This document shows, piece by piece, positions 61,653 to 64,000 of a DNA stretch of 64,000 nt (positions are counted from its first letter, which is position 1; every line of letters begins with the position of its first letter). This stretch comes from Mycolicibacterium vinylchloridicum. Its GTDB lineage: Bacteria > Actinomycetota > Actinomycetes > Mycobacteriales > Mycobacteriaceae. The stretch is taken from assembly GCF_013404075.1 (NCBI RefSeq), contig NZ_JACBJQ010000006.1, positions 1-64,000 on the forward strand. Reading direction: 5' to 3'. The translations under genes and the position numbers were made by a program. The notes beneath the pieces are model-generated. The model searched no databases and had not been told where the DNA came from. It worked only from the letters and a program-made list of their open reading frames with translations.

Positions 61653-62498
61653 TTACCGGCGCGTCTCCAGGCGTTTCTCCAGTTCACCGGCGACGAGTTC
61701 ACTGGCCTCTTTGGCCGCGGCCCGGGGATCTGCCCCTGCCGCGCGATTTGCCACATAACAAGTGGTGAACATGTCCCCGGCCCCCGTGGTCTGCACACCC
61801 TCGACCCGCCAGGCAGCCGGCACCCGCACGCAACTGTCACCGGTATAGATGTCACAGCCCTCGGACCCGTAGGTGACCAGGATCTCGGGCACCCCCAGCC
61901 GGGTCGCGGTCCTCTGGTCGAACGGCCCATCGGCGACGATGACGGCCTCGTCCTCGGCCAGCTTCAGGATGGACAGGTGCGCCAGCAGTTCCGGCGGGTA
62001 GTGCCGGTCCACGACCAGCGGTCCCAGCTGGTCGGCGCGCACCAGACCCTGACCGTCGTAGGCGAGGAGATGGCCGCGCCGCGCGAGGAGCGCCAGCGTC
62101 TGGGCGGGAAAGTCGGTGCGCAGCAGCGGCGCCAGATGCACCCACGTCGTCTCCGGGTCCGCGGCCTCCACTTCTGCGGCACCCCAGACCGGGCCGATCG
62201 CCTCCACCGACATCCGGCGGTGGTCGAGGTCCTCGTAGTCCAGGCGGAACGCGCTGGTGCGGTCCGCGGCCAGGATCCGGATCATCGACCCGAAGCGGTC
62301 CAGCAGCGGGTCGAACAGTGCGTGGTCGTCGTCGGCGGCCAGCGCGACGATGCCGCCCGGGACGCCGGTGGCCTCCAGGGCGACGCCGGAGAACGCCGCG
62401 CACCCGCCCGGGGTCTTCGGGCCGCCGTTGATCACGTCGATGGCCAGATCGCCCAGCACGGTCACGCCGGCAACGAGCTCGGCGCGCTGTTCTGGCAC
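61653..62498 (-). CDS. PfkB-family carbohydrate kinase
   Basis: 281 residues: an N-terminal VLGDLAIDVINGGPKTPGGCAAFSGVALEATG, and VQTTGAGDMFTTCYVANRAAGAD with the catalytic Asp. Differs from ribokinase in the first glycine motif. The nearby LacI regulator and PhyH gene suggest catabolism of a sugar or polyol. ATG 62498. Not in the M. tuberculosis order at this place as far as I recall. Confidence 0.8.
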   Translation of the reverse strand: MPEQRAELVAGVTVLGDLAIDVINGGPKTPGGCAAFSGVALEATGVPGGIVALAADDDHALFDPLLDRFGSMIRILAADRTSAFRLDYEDLDHRRMSVEAIGPVWGAAEVEAADPETTWVHLAPLLRTDFPAQTLALLARRGHLLAYDGQGLVRADQLGPLVVDRHYPPELLAHLSILKLAEDEAVIVADGPFDQRTATRLGVPEILVTYGSEGCDIYTGDSCVRVPAAWRVEGVQTTGAGDMFTTCYVANRAAGADPRAAAKEASELVAGELEKRLETRR

Positions 62499-62605
62499 GG
62501 GTTGTCTCCTCTGGAATCTTGGGGCGTCGGGCGCCCGGGCGCATTCATCGTCGCCGTCGGCGCGAGATGCTAGTCGGGAATTCCACGAATCAACGACTCA
62601 GCGCG

Positions 62606-63610
62606 TCAGCCGGGGAGGTTGTACGGGGTGACCACCTGGATCGGGACGGGCCGGGCGGGCTCGCTGGGCAGCGCCCCGTGCTGTTGCAGGATCAGTCGCA
62701 TAGCGAACCGGGCGTCGGCCCGAAGGTCGTTGTGCAAGACGGCAGAAATGCGGCCCTCCCGCAGTAGTCGCCGGTTGTCGGCGTCGAGGTCATGGGCGAC
62801 AAAAACCCGGCAGACTCTTCCGATCTCGTCGAACGCCGCCACGGTCGCGGTGTTGCCGCCGCCGACCGAATACACGGCCTCCACCTCGGGGTGTCGTTCG
62901 AGGGCGTCGAGCACCAGACGTTCGTTGGTGGCGTCGATACCGTCGCTGTCGCTGACCTCGACGATCCTGCGCCCGGACTTGCGCAACGCAGTCCGGAATC
63001 CGACCTCGCGCTCGGCTTCCCCGCGAAATACTGTGCGGCTCAACGTGATCAGTACGCCGGCGGGCGCCTCGCCCAGCCATTGGTCCATCAGGTAAGCCGC
63101 GGTGACGCCGGCGCCGTGGTTGTCGATGCCGACATAGGCGCACCGTGAGCTGGCCGGGATATCGGTCGTGTAGGTCACCACCGGCACCCCGGACGTCACC
63201 AGCCGGTCGACGGCCTCGGCCACCTCGGGCTCGTCTTGCGCCTTGAGTACGACGCCGTGGCTGCCCTTGATCCGCGCGAGTGTTTCGACCATCTGGGCGG
63301 TCGACCCGGACTCCCAGAGGTGGAAACGCGCCCGCAGCATCGCGGGCGCGAACGCGGGCAGCTCCGCTTCGACGGCGGCGCGAAAGGCGTCGGAGAACCG
63401 CTGCGGCGTCTGCATCACCACGTCGAACAGATAGCGACGCCCGTTGAGCCGCAATTGAGCTCGCTGCTTTTCCAGATCCTCGATCGCCTGCGTCACCTCG
63501 GCCCTGGTGGCCTCCCGTACACCGGGACGGTGGTTGAGCACTCGATCGACGGTGGCCTCCGACAGCCCGGACTGCTGAGCGATCTCGCGGACCTTGAATC
63601 GGTGCGCCAT
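62606..63610 (-). CDS. LacI-family transcriptional regulator
   Basis: 334 residues. The N-terminal helix-turn-helix and hinge (FKVREIAQQSGLSEATVDRVLNHRPGVREATRAEVTQAIEDL) precede a periplasmic-binding-like domain (VVMQTPQRFSDAF ... ISAVLHNDLRADARFAM). ATVDRVLN and the segment order resemble regulators of sugar acids and polyols. ATG 63610. It is 107 bp upstream of the kinase gene on the same strand and divergent from the PhyH gene, so probably controls both. Confidence 0.85.
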   Translation of the reverse strand: MAHRFKVREIAQQSGLSEATVDRVLNHRPGVREATRAEVTQAIEDLEKQRAQLRLNGRRYLFDVVMQTPQRFSDAFRAAVEAELPAFAPAMLRARFHLWESGSTAQMVETLARIKGSHGVVLKAQDEPEVAEAVDRLVTSGVPVVTYTTDIPASSRCAYVGIDNHGAGVTAAYLMDQWLGEAPAGVLITLSRTVFRGEAEREVGFRTALRKSGRRIVEVSDSDGIDATNERLVLDALERHPEVEAVYSVGGGNTATVAAFDEIGRVCRVFVAHDLDADNRRLLREGRISAVLHNDLRADARFAMRLILQQHGALPSEPARPVPIQVVTPYNLPG

Positions 63611-63629
63611 GCCTTGCACCCTAATGCAG

Positions 63630-63650
63630 TGATGGGTTTTTGATGGTTTT
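63630..63650. promoter_or_regulatory. Tandem TGATGG(G)TTTT repeat between lacI-type gene and phyH gene
   Basis: TGATGGGTTTT (63630-63640) is followed directly by TGATGGTTTT (63641-63650), in the 81-bp divergent spacer. It may be an operator or promoter element for the LacI regulator's circuit. Confidence 0.3.
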
Positions 63651-63691
63651 CTGGTGTTGATTGCGGTTCGAGTCACAGCAAGACTTTCCCC

Positions 63692-64000
63692 ATGGTCGAC
63701 GTGAGCGCGCGAGTGCAGCCGTGGTTGGGCGAGTCGGCATTCGAGCTCGGCGAGCTGCGGACGCTGACCGAGCGGGACACCGACCTCAGCGCCTACCCGC
63801 ACGCCGCCGACGTCCGTCGGAACGTCTTGATCTACTCGGCCGCCGAGATGGCGCGGGTCGACCGGCGGGCGTTGCAGGCCGAGCTGATCACCGCCCTGGC
63901 CGACGGCCCCGGCGTTGTGGTGTTCACCGGCGCGTTTCCTGCCGCGGTCGTCGACGCGGCCAACGCGGCGTTCGGTGACCTGATCTCCGCCCAGCGACAA
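63692..64000 (+). CDS. Phytanoyl-CoA dioxygenase (PhyH)-family protein, N-terminal part
   Basis: An open frame of 103 codons from ATG 63692 to the window edge. Near residues 78-95, GPGVVVFTGAFPAAVVDAANAAFGDLI resembles the start of the PhyH domain (Fe(II)/2-oxoglutarate oxygenases). The iron-binding His-x-Asp lies beyond the window. Consistent GC-rich third positions. Divergent from the LacI gene. Reported as a partial gene. Confidence 0.65.
   Translation, partial: MVDVSARVQPWLGESAFELGELRTLTERDTDLSAYPHAADVRRNVLIYSAAEMARVDRRALQAELITALADGPGVVVFTGAFPAAVVDAANAAFGDLISAQRQ

Overview
This looks like a chromosomal window from a fast-growing, GC-rich mycobacterium (Mycolicibacterium-like). The evidence is high GC with strong third-position GC, many GTG starts, 1-11 bp gene overlaps, and a gene order that matches (from memory) the M. 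tuberculosis Rv2403c-Rv2455c backbone: lppR, lepA, Rv2405, a CBS protein, RNase Z, the transglutaminase/alpha-E/ATP-grasp trio, rpsT, holA, comEC, comEA, degV, octT, gpgP, rsfS, nadD, the VWA/MoxR pair, proA, rbsK, nadE, proB, obg, rpmA, rplU, rne, ndk, folC, valS, an rpf pair, mobA and korBA. Compared with that backbone, several segments look accessory.

Layout. 1-884: a truncated IS110-type transposase and non-coding DNA. 885-2358: two PknH_C-like lipoproteins. 2412-5420: lepA, a lone PemK/MazF-like gene, a CBS protein. 5528-10602: an accessory block with an aldo-keto reductase and a TetR / creatininase / glutamine-synthetase-like / Rieske-oxygenase operon that looks like an amine-catabolic module. 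10872-17213: RNase Z, a PepSY membrane protein, the predicted peptide-ligation trio (its ATP-grasp protein ends in a polyglutamine tail) and rpsT. 17215-20454: holA-comEC-comEA. 20572-25580: a DapB-like dehydrogenase, YceI, then degV-octT-gpgP-rsfS-nadD, tightly overlapped and including two methylglucose-lipopolysaccharide (MGLP) precursor genes. 25732-32799: PE-PPE hydrolase, a membrane protein, VWA + MoxR ATPase, proA, a ribokinase-like protein, a crotonase. 32801-34427: a three-gene metal-response operon (CmtR-like repressor, cation transporter, ICMT-like protein) preceded by two abutting 16-bp inverted repeats. 34428-39045: nadE, isochorismatase, a small unknown, YdcF, sirtuin. 39055-46044: proB-obg-rpmA-rplU and rne, ndk. 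46114-50715: DUF4233, folC, valS. 50769-55795: DUF937, saccharopine-dehydrogenase-like, S9 peptidase, FAD monooxygenase. 55792-57757: two resuscitation-promoting factor genes behind a structured leader that resembles a ydaO-type (c-di-AMP) riboswitch, with CRP-like sites and a strong intrinsic terminator. 57757-61367: mobA and korB-korA. 61653-64000: PfkB kinase, LacI regulator and the start of a PhyH-type dioxygenase.

The most unusual signals are regulatory. They are the tandem TWCAG-N6-CTGWA repeats, four CRP-like palindromes, the candidate riboswitch of the rpf pair, and two intergenic palindromes of exactly 54 bp bounded by GAGTG...CACTC that may belong to a dispersed repeat family. All names rest on reading motifs and on remembered families; no database search was run.
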